A stretch of 64,000 nucleotides of DNA from Candidatus Binatia bacterium (GCA_951812575.1 OX638322.1:774850-838849); one strand, 5' to 3'. Numbered from the stretch's first letter, positions 52,193 to 61,627 are shown. A program made the numbers and translations. The notes: generated by a model from the sequence alone, not told the origin.

Positions 52193-53856
52193 TTGCCTGT
52201 GCGGTACATAGCCACCCGCTTGAGCACACGCACTCCCGTACGGACCTCTTCGACTTTGAAGAGCAGACCGAGTACGAGATAGACACCCCCACCGGCGACC
52301 AGGATGCCAGCCAAACGGAGGAGACGCTCACCGGTCATGAGCGAGCCGGGGGCAGCGGCCAGAGGCTGGCTGAAAAAAAACAGGCAACCGCCCAAAACCA
52401 TAGCTAACAAGACATGAGCCCCAAGACTTCGAAGGAGTGTCCCTTCATCCAGCGGACCGTGTCGTCGCCGAAAAATAGCGTACAGGACAAGCGTATTCAG
52501 ATAGGACACCAGCGAGGTCACCAGGGCAATGCCCCAGTGACCCCATACCTGCATCAGCAGCCAACAGCCGGCCGCGTGCAGCCCAATCGAGCCGACGCCA
52601 ATCCAAGCCGGCGTTCGGGTGTCTTTTGTGGCGTTAAAGAGGCGCACCATCACTTGACTGGTCCCATAGGCCAGGATGCCAACCCCGTAGGCCATCAGGG
52701 CTTGGCTGGTCATGGCTGCGTCTTCCGGGGTGAATTGACCGCGTTCGTACAGCAGGCGGGTGATGGGCAGCGCCAGGGCAATCAGGGTCGCCGTTGCCGG
52801 CAGGGCAACCGCAAAGAGCAGCGAGAGCCCGGCCTCGGCCTGTTTTTTGAAGGTCGCAAGCTGTCCCTGGTTGTGGGCGCTTGAGAGTTCCGTCAGCAGC
52901 ACAGTATAGACCGGCACCGCGACCAGACTGACGGGTAACAGAAACACCCGAAAGGCATACGCCAGCGCGGAGATACTGCCTTCTGCCAGGGTTGATGCCA
53001 GCGCCCGCGCCACAAAGGCGTTAATCGGCACAACCGCGGTGGCAATAAATGCGCCGAGCGCAAGGCCACCCATTTCTCGCAGGGCCGGGTGAGAGAACGC
53101 CAGAGTCAGTCGATAGCGGATACCGCACCGTCTCAGGCTGGGGAGCTGAACAAGCACCTGGAGGCCGCTACCGGCGACAACGCCGACCGCCAGGCTGGTA
53201 ATGCCATAGCTGGGCGCGAGGGCCAGGGCGCACAGAATCATGACCAGGTTGAAAAACACCCCCGCGTATTCCGGCATGGCGTAGTGGTCAAGGCTGTTAA
53301 GCGTACCCTTCATTACGGCCAGCAGGCAGTGCAGAACCAGCATGGGCAGCATGAACCGGAACAGAAAAACCGCCAGTTCGTGATCGTCCCCAGCCAAACC
53401 GGGCGCAGCAACGGTCATGAGGCCGGAGGCGAAGACATAACACCCGCCGGCCAGCAGCACGGCCAACAGGACAGCCCCATTGAGGGCGAGGCTGAAAATC
53501 GTACTCAGCTCATCTTTCTTGTCGCGATAGCGAGTGATGACCGGCACGAAAAAATTGCTCAGTACCCCACTGAAGAAAAGGGTCTGCATCATTTCCGGGA
53601 CGTTATACGCCACCAGAAAGGCATCCGTCAGGCGAGACGCCCCAAACAGCGCAGCCTGAACGGCTTCCCGGATAAAACCCAGCGGCCGGCTCAGCAGGGT
53701 CGCAATAATAATGGGGCTGCCCTTCCGAGCGATCCGGGACCGCAAAGAGTCAGGAGTCCGTTGGGAAGGGTCTACCGGCGTGTCGGTTGGGGGCACCTCA
53801 TGACTATAGCAGGGACGTGGCGTAGCGTCAGGAAGACGCAGTGAAAGGAGCCTCAC
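52189..53856 (-). CDS. murJ: Lipid II flippase MurJ
   Basis: Integral membrane protein of up to 555 residues with about 14 helices. RIARKGSPIIIATLLSRPLG, FGASRLTDAFLVAYNVP and SGVLSNFFVPV at the N-terminus and FNATKDTRTPAWIG in the second half are MurJ marks. It flips lipid II outward for peptidoglycan synthesis. The start is uncertain: the GTG at 53856 gives a 35-residue polar leader and has no ribosome site, so translation may begin further in. It lies between two NCS2-like permease genes with 18-75 bases on either side. Confidence 0.92.
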   Translation of the reverse strand: MRLLSLRLPDATPRPCYSHEVPPTDTPVDPSQRTPDSLRSRIARKGSPIIIATLLSRPLGFIREAVQAALFGASRLTDAFLVAYNVPEMMQTLFFSGVLSNFFVPVITRYRDKKDELSTIFSLALNGAVLLAVLLAGGCYVFASGLMTVAAPGLAGDDHELAVFLFRFMLPMLVLHCLLAVMKGTLNSLDHYAMPEYAGVFFNLVMILCALALAPSYGITSLAVGVVAGSGLQVLVQLPSLRRCGIRYRLTLAFSHPALREMGGLALGAFIATAVVPINAFVARALASTLAEGSISALAYAFRVFLLPVSLVAVPVYTVLLTELSSAHNQGQLATFKKQAEAGLSLLFAVALPATATLIALALPITRLLYERGQFTPEDAAMTSQALMAYGVGILAYGTSQVMVRLFNATKDTRTPAWIGVGSIGLHAAGCWLLMQVWGHWGIALVTSLVSYLNTLVLYAIFRRRHGPLDEGTLLRSLGAHVLLAMVLGGCLFFFSQPLAAAPGSLMTGERLLRLAGILVAGGGVYLVLGLLFKVEEVRTGVRVLKRVAMYRTGK

Positions 53857-53874
53857 GTCGAGCGGGCCGGCCCA

Positions 53875-55626
53875 TCAAGAGACCGCCGACTCCACACGGA
53901 CTGTGACCACCTCGGTATCGTGGAATTGCTGATGGCGTACGGACGAGGCGTAATGTCGCAACAGCCGGAGGGGGAGCTCTTGCTCGACCGGCGTATCCGC
54001 GGCCCGTTCGCTGAGCAGAGCCATCCGATCCTCAATATTCGTCTCGTCGGCGGCGGCGATGAACTCCAGGTCGGCCGCCGCGCCATCACCGTGCGCGGTC
54101 AGCAGCAGGCGCCGCCCGTCGTGTGCCGTCCCTCTCTCTTTCTGCTGGATAAAGGTGAGGAGCGTCTCCTCACCGACCGCACGGAGTCGATCGGTCATCT
54201 CTTCGTTCCAGCCCTGGTGGGCGGCAAACTCAGACAGGAAGGCATCAATCTTCGGATAGGCGTCGACACTCAGGGCGGTCTTGAGGCGCTGGCGCCGCGG
54301 CCCTGTCAGATCCACGAACAGGGTCAGGAAGATCACCGTGAAGCCACCGACGGTCATCCCGTTCCCGAGCAATTTGCTCCACGGCCCCTGAAAATATTCC
54401 GGGAAGATCCAGTCCAACTGAAACGCGCTCCCGATCCAGAACGCGAGGCCCACTATGACACCCTTCCGATAATCGAGACCGTCCTGAAAGAGGATGCGCA
54501 TGCCCATGACGAAGAGGATGGCCATCAGCACGATGAAGTAGGCCGCCACCACCTGACTCGGTATGGCCACCACAGCGGCGACACACTTCGGCAGGAAGGC
54601 CAGCACGACGAAGGTGATACCCACGCACGTACCAACAGAACGAGCCGCCACTCTGGTGATTTCGGCGACTGAGATACTCGTCGCATACGTCGTGTTGGGC
54701 ACCGTTCCGGCGAAACCGGAGAGCAGATTGCCCAGGCCGTCGGCGGTGAGCGCGCCCTGAATCGAGCGAAAATCGATAGCGCGCGGTCGGCGCCACGAGG
54801 CCCGTTGGATCGCAATGCTGTCGCCGATCGTATCGAGCGCGCCAATGAGCGTCACCAGCACGAAGGCCGGTAGCAGAGCCCAGAAGGCCGGACCGAAGCT
54901 GAGGTCGAGTCCGGGCCACGCAACGCCGGGCAAGCCAACCCAGTCAGCCTCAAGGATGCGCGCGGTATCGTAGATGCCGAAGCCTAGACCACCGGTCGCG
55001 CTGCCCGCGCCTATCCCGATGACCGGAGCCCAGAGCCGCCACGTACTGGAGTTGGCGAGCGATAGCGCAATCGTGACCACTAGGGTCACACCCGCAGTCA
55101 CGGGCGCAGCCGCAGGTGACACACCCTCCGGCACATCGGTCAGCTTGCCCAGGACGATCGGTCCGATGGTCACCGGAATCAGCATCAGCACGGTGCCGGC
55201 CACCGTTGGCGTGAAGATCCGCCGGAACCATGACAGCTTGGTTGCAAGCACGAACTGGAACAGAGAGGCAATGACGATCAGGCTCGCCATCAGTCCCGGC
55301 CCCCCCTGCTCCAGCGCAGACACACAGACGGCAATAAAGGCGCCGGAGCTGCCCATGAGCAGAAGATAGCCCGCGCCAACGTACCCGATACGGACGGACT
55401 GAATCACCGAGGTGACCCCGCTGATTACGAGCGCAGCGAACACCGCCCACGACAGATAGGCTTCACTGCCGCCCGCAATTCTGATCATCATAACCGGCGT
55501 CAACACGATGCCGGCAACGGCGAGGACAGCGTACTGGAGCCCAAGCCCGAGGAGGAGCGCGGGCGGGGGACGCTCATCCGGCTCGTAGCGAATGTCCTGG
55601 TGGATGTCTGTGGGTTGATCCGCCAT
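53875..55626 (-). CDS. NCS2-type permease with C-terminal HATPase-like domain
   Basis: Paralogue (583 residues) of the permease at 50347. The same opening PDERPPPALLLGLGLQYAV, the hydrophobic core with FAGTVPNTTYATS and the same soluble tail (DRLRAVGEETLLTF, LRLLRHYASSVRHQQFHDTE). Core residues differ moderately, so the two may carry different substrates. The substrate could be a purine, pyrimidine or another anion. The tail may sense a ligand. It ends 18 bases upstream of murJ. Confidence 0.82.
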   Translation of the reverse strand: MADQPTDIHQDIRYEPDERPPPALLLGLGLQYAVLAVAGIVLTPVMMIRIAGGSEAYLSWAVFAALVISGVTSVIQSVRIGYVGAGYLLLMGSSGAFIAVCVSALEQGGPGLMASLIVIASLFQFVLATKLSWFRRIFTPTVAGTVLMLIPVTIGPIVLGKLTDVPEGVSPAAAPVTAGVTLVVTIALSLANSSTWRLWAPVIGIGAGSATGGLGFGIYDTARILEADWVGLPGVAWPGLDLSFGPAFWALLPAFVLVTLIGALDTIGDSIAIQRASWRRPRAIDFRSIQGALTADGLGNLLSGFAGTVPNTTYATSISVAEITRVAARSVGTCVGITFVVLAFLPKCVAAVVAIPSQVVAAYFIVLMAILFVMGMRILFQDGLDYRKGVIVGLAFWIGSAFQLDWIFPEYFQGPWSKLLGNGMTVGGFTVIFLTLFVDLTGPRRQRLKTALSVDAYPKIDAFLSEFAAHQGWNEEMTDRLRAVGEETLLTFIQQKERGTAHDGRRLLLTAHGDGAAADLEFIAAADETNIEDRMALLSERAADTPVEQELPLRLLRHYASSVRHQQFHDTEVVTVRVESAVS

Positions 55627-55698
55627 CGTTCACTTGTGGCTCTGTGTCAGGACAGGATTGCAAACGTGAGAGGATAAGACGAGAGCCGGTCCGCGGGT

Positions 55699-56550
55699 TC
55701 AGCCGGCCACGACCGGGTTCTCCAAAGCCCCAATCCCCTCCACTTCAATCCGAACCGTATCGCCGGCCTTGAGAAAGCGCGGCGGCTCGCGATAGGCCCC
55801 CACGCCTGAAGGGGTTCCGGTGGTAATCACATCGCCCGCTTCCAGGGGAAAGATATGCGACAGATACTCGATCAGATACGGAATCCGAAAAATCAGATTC
55901 TTCGTGTTGGAGTGCTGCATTTCCTGTCCGCTCACCACGGTCCGAATGTCCAACAGGTGGGGGTCGGGAATCTCGTCTCGGGTAACAATGGCCGGCCCCA
56001 GCGGCGCAAACGTCTCAAACGACTTGCCGGGCGTATGGCCACTCCGGCGCTGATAATCGCGCGCGCTGACATCATTACAAATCGTGTAACCGGCAACGTA
56101 ATCGAGGGCGTCCTGGGCAGAAACCGCCCTGGCAAAGCTGCCGATCACAACCGCCAACTCGCCCTCAAAATCAACCATCTGGCTCACGGGCGGGAGCTGA
56201 ATCGCCTCTCCCAGGCCGATTGTCTTCGGTACGGTCTTGGCAAAAATCAGCGGATAGTCCGGTTTCTTCCTGCCGCCTTCGGCGGCGTGGTCGGCATAGT
56301 TCAGTCCGATCCCAAGGAGTTTTCCCGGCCTCGCAATAGGGGCCTTGAGTTGGACAGCGGCCAGTGGAATCGGGCTACCGGCACCGATGGATTCCTGCAC
56401 CTGAGCCAGCATGGCGGACCCGCCTTGGAGCAGGCGCAGCATGTCTCCGGGGATCGCTCCGTGAGAGGCGCTCGGGAGATCGACAACACCGGCGGCGGTC
56501 AACGCGCCCGTGCTGCGTTGATTGTTGCGTTCATAGGCGACGAGCTGCAT
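55699..56550 (-). CDS. Fumarylacetoacetate hydrolase family protein
   Basis: FAH-family enzyme of 283 residues. IGLNYADHAAEGG, VDFEGELAVVIG (metal-binding Glu residues), GYTICNDVSARDYQ and ITTGTPSGVG are in the usual order. Members hydrolyse or decarboxylate C-C bonds in diketo acids or hydrate 2-oxo-pentenoates in aromatic catabolism. It lies 24 bases after the acyl-CoA ligase gene on the same strand, so the two probably serve one pathway. Substrate not predictable. Confidence 0.9.
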   Translation of the reverse strand: MQLVAYERNNQRSTGALTAAGVVDLPSASHGAIPGDMLRLLQGGSAMLAQVQESIGAGSPIPLAAVQLKAPIARPGKLLGIGLNYADHAAEGGRKKPDYPLIFAKTVPKTIGLGEAIQLPPVSQMVDFEGELAVVIGSFARAVSAQDALDYVAGYTICNDVSARDYQRRSGHTPGKSFETFAPLGPAIVTRDEIPDPHLLDIRTVVSGQEMQHSNTKNLIFRIPYLIEYLSHIFPLEAGDVITTGTPSGVGAYREPPRFLKAGDTVRIEVEGIGALENPVVAG

Positions 56551-56574
56551 GATCGCTCCTCCTTCAGGCTGCCT

Positions 56575-58143
56575 TCAGACCTCTGGGGCTTCGCTTCCCA
56601 GGTCCTTGAGTTTGCCGCGTTCGACCTTGCCCATGGCGTTACGCGGGATTTCGGCCAGAAAGCGATACAGGCGTGGGCGCTTATACGGCGCGAGGTCCTG
56701 TTCGGCTCGTTTGCGCAGCCGGTCTTCAAGGGTCGCCGCGTCCTGGTCAGCCTGGGGAACGATGAAGGCTGCGACTTTTTCGCCCAAATCCACATCCGGC
56801 ACACCGGCAACCGCACACTCACGCACGCCGGCCTGGGTTTCCAATACGGCTTCGACCTCTCCCGGCGTGACATTGGTTCCGCCCACAATGATAAGTTCCT
56901 TCATCCGACCGTTGATGGACAGATAGTTGTCTACGGACAGAACACCCAAATCGCCGGTGCGAAACCAGTCGTCACAGAAGGCCGCCGCGGTGGCCTGCGG
57001 ATTGTTCCAGTAGCTGCTAAAGACATTCGGCCCACGCACCCAGATTTCTCCGGTCTCCCCTGGCGAGAGCGGCTGCTTTGTGTGCGGATCGAAAACCCCA
57101 ACCTCAACCCCCGGCAGGGCCAGACCAACCGTACCGGGGCGGCGCTCCCCATCTAAGGGATTGGACGTATTGATCGCAGTTTCGGTCAGGCCGTAGCGTT
57201 CGACGATACGGAAGCCCGACTGCGCTTCAAAACGTCGAAAGGTCTCCGCCGAGAGCGGCGCGGAGCCGGAGATAAACACCCGCATTGAGGCATAGGACAC
57301 GTCTCCGGCCAGTTCAGGTATGCGCTCGGTCATACGATGGTACATGGTCGGAACGCCCATAAACACGCTAATGCGATGTCGCGCCAACGCGGTCAGAACG
57401 ACCACGGGGTCGAAGCGGTCCAGCAGCACAGCCGCGTTGCCAACGTACAGCGTTCCGTACAGGCCGAGACCCAGGCCGTGCAGATGATGCGGTGGCAGGG
57501 CGTGCAACAGACGATCCTCGGCGCTCATTTTCCAGGTATCAACTAACAAGGCTTGCAGGTTGGCAGCAAGGTTGTGGTGCGTCAGCCCAACGCCTTTGGG
57601 TTGCCCGGTCGTGCCACTGGTGAACAGCAGCAGGGCCAGCGCGTCATCCGGGCCGATAGCGGGTTCAGCGCCAGGCTGATAACCGGCCAGTGCGCTGGCT
57701 AACGCGACGGTATGCGGCGGAACCTCGGCCGGCTCTTCAGCCTGGGTGGCAACCCACCACGGTCCGTTGACCGCGGTGACAATCTCCGGCGAGCGGTTGA
57801 CCGTTGACACGGTCGTAATCGCCAGTTTGACCTCGGCCTGCTTGAGGACGGCTTCGGTCTCGACTGCGGACAGCGCGGGGTTGAGCGGCACCACACCAGC
57901 CCCGACCCCAAGAATCGCCAGGTGCGCGGTGACCAGACCGTCAGCTTTGCCCAGCGACAGGGCCACCCGGTCACCCGGCCCGATACCGGCGGCGCGCAGA
58001 GCGGCCATCCACAGCGAGGCCTCCGTGAGCAAGGCGCCGCGGGTCTGACGCCAGGTTATTTCTCCCGACGGCGCGAGATGTTCAAGCAGCACGCGCTCCG
58101 TATCGTGAGCAAGCTGGTTCCAAAAATGACGCACCAGATTCAT
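56575..58143 (-). CDS. Acyl-CoA synthetase (malonyl-CoA ligase-like)
   Basis: AMP-forming acyl-CoA ligase of 522 residues. ATP/AMP motifs are LLFTSGTTGQPKG, VERYGLTETA and DDWFRTGDLG; the swivel INGRMKELIIVGG and NAMGKVERGKL with the catalytic Lys complete the set. The LPPHHLHGLGLGLYG block resembles malonyl- or methylmalonyl-CoA synthetase (MatB-like) enzymes. The start is the ATG at 58143. It heads a two-gene operon with the FAH-family gene. Confidence 0.9.
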   Translation of the reverse strand: MNLVRHFWNQLAHDTERVLLEHLAPSGEITWRQTRGALLTEASLWMAALRAAGIGPGDRVALSLGKADGLVTAHLAILGVGAGVVPLNPALSAVETEAVLKQAEVKLAITTVSTVNRSPEIVTAVNGPWWVATQAEEPAEVPPHTVALASALAGYQPGAEPAIGPDDALALLLFTSGTTGQPKGVGLTHHNLAANLQALLVDTWKMSAEDRLLHALPPHHLHGLGLGLYGTLYVGNAAVLLDRFDPVVVLTALARHRISVFMGVPTMYHRMTERIPELAGDVSYASMRVFISGSAPLSAETFRRFEAQSGFRIVERYGLTETAINTSNPLDGERRPGTVGLALPGVEVGVFDPHTKQPLSPGETGEIWVRGPNVFSSYWNNPQATAAAFCDDWFRTGDLGVLSVDNYLSINGRMKELIIVGGTNVTPGEVEAVLETQAGVRECAVAGVPDVDLGEKVAAFIVPQADQDAATLEDRLRKRAEQDLAPYKRPRLYRFLAEIPRNAMGKVERGKLKDLGSEAPEV

Positions 58144-58211
58144 GGGTTCCCCGTGTACCACACCCGCTCGGAGGGAGACAAGCGAGGGCAGGGGGCCCGA
58201 ATTGCATCATA

Positions 58212-58227
58212 GTATCCTATGGGATAC
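58212..58227. promoter_or_regulatory. Palindrome upstream of the RelE-like gene
   Basis: GTATCC-tatg-GGATAC, 6-base arms, ending six bases before the start region of the broken toxin gene. Position and symmetry suggest the operator of that toxin-antitoxin operon. Inference only. Confidence 0.35.
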
Positions 58228-58232
58228 GGTGT

Positions 58233-58577
58233 ATGGATATTCGAGATCCGCCAGACCGAAGTCTATACTCGCTGGTTCACAAGGCTTCGCTATAGGCAGG
58301 CACGGGCTCACACAATACCCGTATCCGTCGTCTTTCCCTCTGGAACCCTGGGAATGTGAGACCTGTAGGTGGGGGGATTTCAGAACTCCGTGTTGATTAC
58401 GGTCCCGGCTATCGGGTGTATTTCGTACAAATCCGCCAGTCCCTCATTGTTCTCCTGGCTGGTGGCGACAAGGGCAGCCAGCACCGGGACATCAAAAGGG
58501 CGCGCGACTTGGCGCGGACCCTTATAGGAGGGAGCAGCTATGGGACACACTCAGACCCGGCCGTGGGATGTGACTGA
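58233..58577 (+). pseudogene. RelE/HigB-type killer protein gene, frameshifted
   Basis: Two frames together make one toxin of the addiction-module killer family. IFEIRQTEVYTRWFTRLRYR is read in one frame from 58237. GGGISELRVDYGPGYRVYF and LLAGGDKGSQHRDIKRARDL are read in another from about 58310. At least one single-base indel lies between, and the only nearby ATG (58233) is in the second frame, so a further shift near the start is likely. Such toxins cut mRNA at the ribosome. Not functional as it stands. Confidence 0.7.
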
Positions 58578-58846
58578 ATATCTGGAGACCGAGGAAGACA
58601 TGGTCGCCTATCTGGAGGCCGCACTTGAGGAAGATGACCCTCGGCTGGTCGCAGTTGCGCTCGGTGATATCGCCCGGGCCAAGGGTATGAAACAGGTCGC
58701 GCTTGACGCAGGTCTGGGACGGGAAAGCCTGTATTAAGTCGCTCTCGCCCGACGGCAACCCGAAATCTACGACCGTCCTCAAGGTCGTGCGCGCCCTCGG
58801 GCTCCGCCTTCACGCCACCCCAGCAAGGGGAGCGACCGGGCAGTAG
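58540..58846 (+). pseudogene. HTH antitoxin gene partner, frameshifted
   Basis: Starts MGHTQTRPWDVTEYLETEED and continues to AGLGRESLY, then TAA after an extra T (TATTAAG where TATAAG is expected). One frame over it continues KSLSPDGNPKSTTVLKVVRA and LRLHATPAR to a TAG at 58844-58846. Together this is the XRE-like antitoxin normally encoded after the RelE-type gene above. The DNA-recognition end of the HTH is lost in the short form. Confidence 0.75.
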
Positions 58847-58934
58847 CGAGAGATTAGTGTTCTGAGAATGAGCCGCGCCCCTGCAAACTTGTATTTTACA
58901 TCTGGGAGAAGGTAGGCTATTCGATACCTCGCTC

Positions 58935-59006
58935 ATGCGATTTGACTGGGACCCTGCAAAAGCGCGCGAAAATGTAGGGCGGAGGACTTATGAGTCAGGC
59001 GAATAA
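58935..59006 (+). pseudogene. BrnT toxin remnant with internal deletion
   Basis: A 23-codon frame reading MRFDWDPAKAREN then VGRRTYESGE and TAA. The first part is the N-terminus and the second resembles the C-terminus (ARRATxRERxxYEEG) of BrnT, an RNase toxin of about 90 residues. The middle is missing. The downstream antitoxin-like gene starts inside the last codons, which is the normal spacing for this pair. Confidence 0.65.
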
Positions 59007-59235
59007 GGCAAGTCCAGACAAACGGATGCGAGCAGAATATGACCTTCGTGGCGGGGTACGCGGGAAGTACTACGAACGGTATCGGCAGGGGACAAATATC
59101 GTGGTGCTGGAACCGGATATCGCCGCGGTATTCCCTGATTCAGCAGCAGTGAATCAGGCCCTCCGCCTGCTTATCCGGGTCGCACGGGAGCAAGTCGCGG
59201 AAGCCATATCTTCCGCCAGACCGACGTCAGTCTGA
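58990..59235 (+). CDS. BrnA-like/antitoxin partner of the lost BrnT
   Basis: Protein of 81 residues: MRAEYDLRGGVRGKYYERYR and GTNIVVLEPDIAAVFPDSAA, then NQALRLLIRVAREQV. Small proteins with this RPEYDxxxGVRGKY opening are common partners of BrnT-type or similar toxins. GGAGG four bases before the ATG is a good ribosome site. It looks intact, but its toxin is reduced to a remnant, so it may be an orphan antitoxin. Confidence 0.65.
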   Translation: MSQANKASPDKRMRAEYDLRGGVRGKYYERYRQGTNIVVLEPDIAAVFPDSAAVNQALRLLIRVAREQVAEAISSARPTSV

Positions 59236-59283
59236 CGACAGGTGACTGCTCCCGCAGGACTCGTATCCATTAGAAAACCAGAC

Positions 59284-61581
59284 ATGCCACAGCCACACAC
59301 CGACGCACCTGCCCTGTCCGCCCTCCAGGCCCGCATCGATTATGCCGAGCGGGTGAAAACCGTCACCAACCACATCCATGCCGCCTCGAATCTTGACGAA
59401 CTGCTGGTCTCGCTCAGCCGTGACATCCTGAGCTTGTTTGAAGCCGAACATCTCACCCTGTACGCCGTGGACCGGGCCAAAGACGAACTCTACTCTCGCT
59501 TTCTCGATATCGATCAGATTCACGAAATCCGCGTGCCGATTGGGAACCGCAGCGTTGCCGGCTATGTGGCACACAACAAACAGGCCGTAAATATTGCCGA
59601 CGCCTATGATGCGTCCGAGTTACGCCGCCTGAGCCCCCATCTTGCCTTTGATCGCTCCTGGGACAAGAAAACGGGCGTCCGTACCAGGCAGCTCTTAACC
59701 GTTCCTATCTGCGATACGACCGGTAACCTGACCGGCGTGATGCAGCTCATCAACAAAAAAGGGGCGGCCCGGTTTACCGCCGCAGACCAGGAAAAGGTCC
59801 GGGAAATCGCGGCCACCCTCGGCATTGCACTGCATAATCAATACCAACTCGCCGCCCGACACACCAAATTCGAGGTCCTGCTGGCGGCCCACCACATCAC
59901 CCCGCAGCAACTTGACGAGGCCAGAGCCGCGGCTCACGACACAGGAGCGTCCATTGAGTCGATGCTGATCGAACGGTTTGGGGTACCCAAACGCGCGCTC
60001 GGCCAGGCCCTGAGCGCCTTCTATCAGTGTCCGTTTCTGGAGGCCGACCGTGACCTCGATATTGCCCCTGACCTGCTGCGGGGCATCAATCCGAGTTATC
60101 TCCAGGCCAATTACTGGCTACCGCTCCGAGCCACGGATGACGCGGTAGAGGTCCTGACCGACGACCCGCGCGATTTTCAGAAACAGCAGGACATTCGACG
60201 GCTCTTCCCCGGCAAAAAGATCGCCTATGTCGTCGGCCTGCGAGAGGACATCGGCAAGCTGGTCGAACTGGTCAGCACCGACCTGGCTTCCGACGCCTCC
60301 CGCACGGCCATCCTGGGCCAGCTTGTGGCCGAAGACCAGGACGAGACAGACCCCGGCCCGGAAGCCGAGGCGGACGAAAACGACAGTGCCATTGTCCGCC
60401 TGGTCAACCAGGTCATTAGCGACGCCTATAAGGCCGGGGCATCGGATATTCATATCGAACCGCAGGGGGAGCGCCAGGAGACTTTGATTCGCTTTCGTGA
60501 GGACGGGAACTGCTACACCCACCTGCGCCTGCCTTCGCGTAATCGGCGGGCGATTACCTCGCGCGTGAAGGTCCTTGCCCAGCTTGATATTGCCGAACGG
60601 CGCAAACCCCAGGACGGCAAAATCAAGTTTCGTCTGGACAATCGTGATATTGAGCTGCGCGTTGCCTCCATCCCGACCGCGGGAACGGGCAATGAGGACG
60701 TCGTCCTGCGCCTGCTGACCGCCCATGAGCCGCTTCCCCTGGACGGGCTCAAGATGTCGGCCGACAATCTCCAGGCGTTTACCCAGCTCTTACGTAAGCC
60801 TTACGGCATGCTGCTGTGCGTGGGACCGACCGGGTCGGGCAAGACCACCACCCTGCACGCGGCGCTCGACTACTTGAACACCCCTGAAAAAAAGATTTGG
60901 ACCGCGGAAGACCCGGTGGAAATCTCTCAGGCCGGTCTGCGTCAGGTCCACGTGAATCCCAAGATCGGTTTTGACTTTGCCGCGGCCCTGCGCTCTTTTC
61001 TGCGCGCCGACCCCGACATTATCATGGTCGGCGAAATTCGCGACCCGGAGACGGCCGGCATCAGCGTACAGGCCTCCCTGACCGGCCATCTGGTATTGAG
61101 CACGCTGCATACCAACAGCGCCGTTGAGACCGTCACCCGGCTACTCGAAATGCAGCTTGATCCCTTTAATTTTGCGGATGCCCTGCTTGGCGTGTTGGCT
61201 CAGCGGCTCGCCCGGACGGTGTGCGCTGGCTGCAAAGAGTCCTACCATCCGTCCAAAGAAGAATACCAGACCCTGGCGCACGCCTATGGCGAGGAAGCGT
61301 TTGCCCGGCTCAATATCCCCTATGACGACAACTTTCGGTTGGTCCGAGGTTCCGGCTGCCAGGCATGTCGGCGGACCGGCTATAAAGGCCGGGTCGCCGT
61401 ACACGAACTGCTGGTCGTTACCGATGAGATCAAAAGCCTGATTCTCAGCCGCGCCCCGGCCCCCGAGTTGCTCACCACCGCCCGCCGTCAGGGTCTGACC
61501 ACGCTCATGCAGGACGGCGTACTGAAATGTATTCAAGGCTTGACCGATTACACACAGGTCCAGGCCGTGGCCATGCGCTAA
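59284..61581 (+). CDS. PilB/GspE-type ATPase with N-terminal GAF domain
   Basis: Secretion/pilus-extension ATPase of 765 residues. Residues about 15-180 form a GAF sensor domain (AGYVAHNKQAVNIADAYDA, VPICDTTGNLTGVMQLIN). About 190-310 resembles the MshEN-type domain that can bind cyclic di-GMP (VGLREDIGK-like ends). Then the T2SSE core with Walker A GPTGSGKTT (about 516-524), MVGEIRDPETA and GHLVLSTLHTN, and four zinc Cys in CAGC and CQAC. No other pilus genes are here. The start is the ATG at 59284. A GTG 14 codons earlier is possible. Confidence 0.9.
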   Translation: MPQPHTDAPALSALQARIDYAERVKTVTNHIHAASNLDELLVSLSRDILSLFEAEHLTLYAVDRAKDELYSRFLDIDQIHEIRVPIGNRSVAGYVAHNKQAVNIADAYDASELRRLSPHLAFDRSWDKKTGVRTRQLLTVPICDTTGNLTGVMQLINKKGAARFTAADQEKVREIAATLGIALHNQYQLAARHTKFEVLLAAHHITPQQLDEARAAAHDTGASIESMLIERFGVPKRALGQALSAFYQCPFLEADRDLDIAPDLLRGINPSYLQANYWLPLRATDDAVEVLTDDPRDFQKQQDIRRLFPGKKIAYVVGLREDIGKLVELVSTDLASDASRTAILGQLVAEDQDETDPGPEAEADENDSAIVRLVNQVISDAYKAGASDIHIEPQGERQETLIRFREDGNCYTHLRLPSRNRRAITSRVKVLAQLDIAERRKPQDGKIKFRLDNRDIELRVASIPTAGTGNEDVVLRLLTAHEPLPLDGLKMSADNLQAFTQLLRKPYGMLLCVGPTGSGKTTTLHAALDYLNTPEKKIWTAEDPVEISQAGLRQVHVNPKIGFDFAAALRSFLRADPDIIMVGEIRDPETAGISVQASLTGHLVLSTLHTNSAVETVTRLLEMQLDPFNFADALLGVLAQRLARTVCAGCKESYHPSKEEYQTLAHAYGEEAFARLNIPYDDNFRLVRGSGCQACRRTGYKGRVAVHELLVVTDEIKSLILSRAPAPELLTTARRQGLTTLMQDGVLKCIQGLTDYTQVQAVAMR

Positions 61582-61627
61582 GATCCACTCCTCATCATTG
61601 GTATCACTCGGAGGGACGCGGCTGGCC

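Noticed and set aside
55855..57156. Open frame of 433 codons on the plus strand
   Set aside because: Runs antisense across the end of the acyl-CoA ligase and the FAH-family gene, both certain. No recognisable domain or ribosome site.
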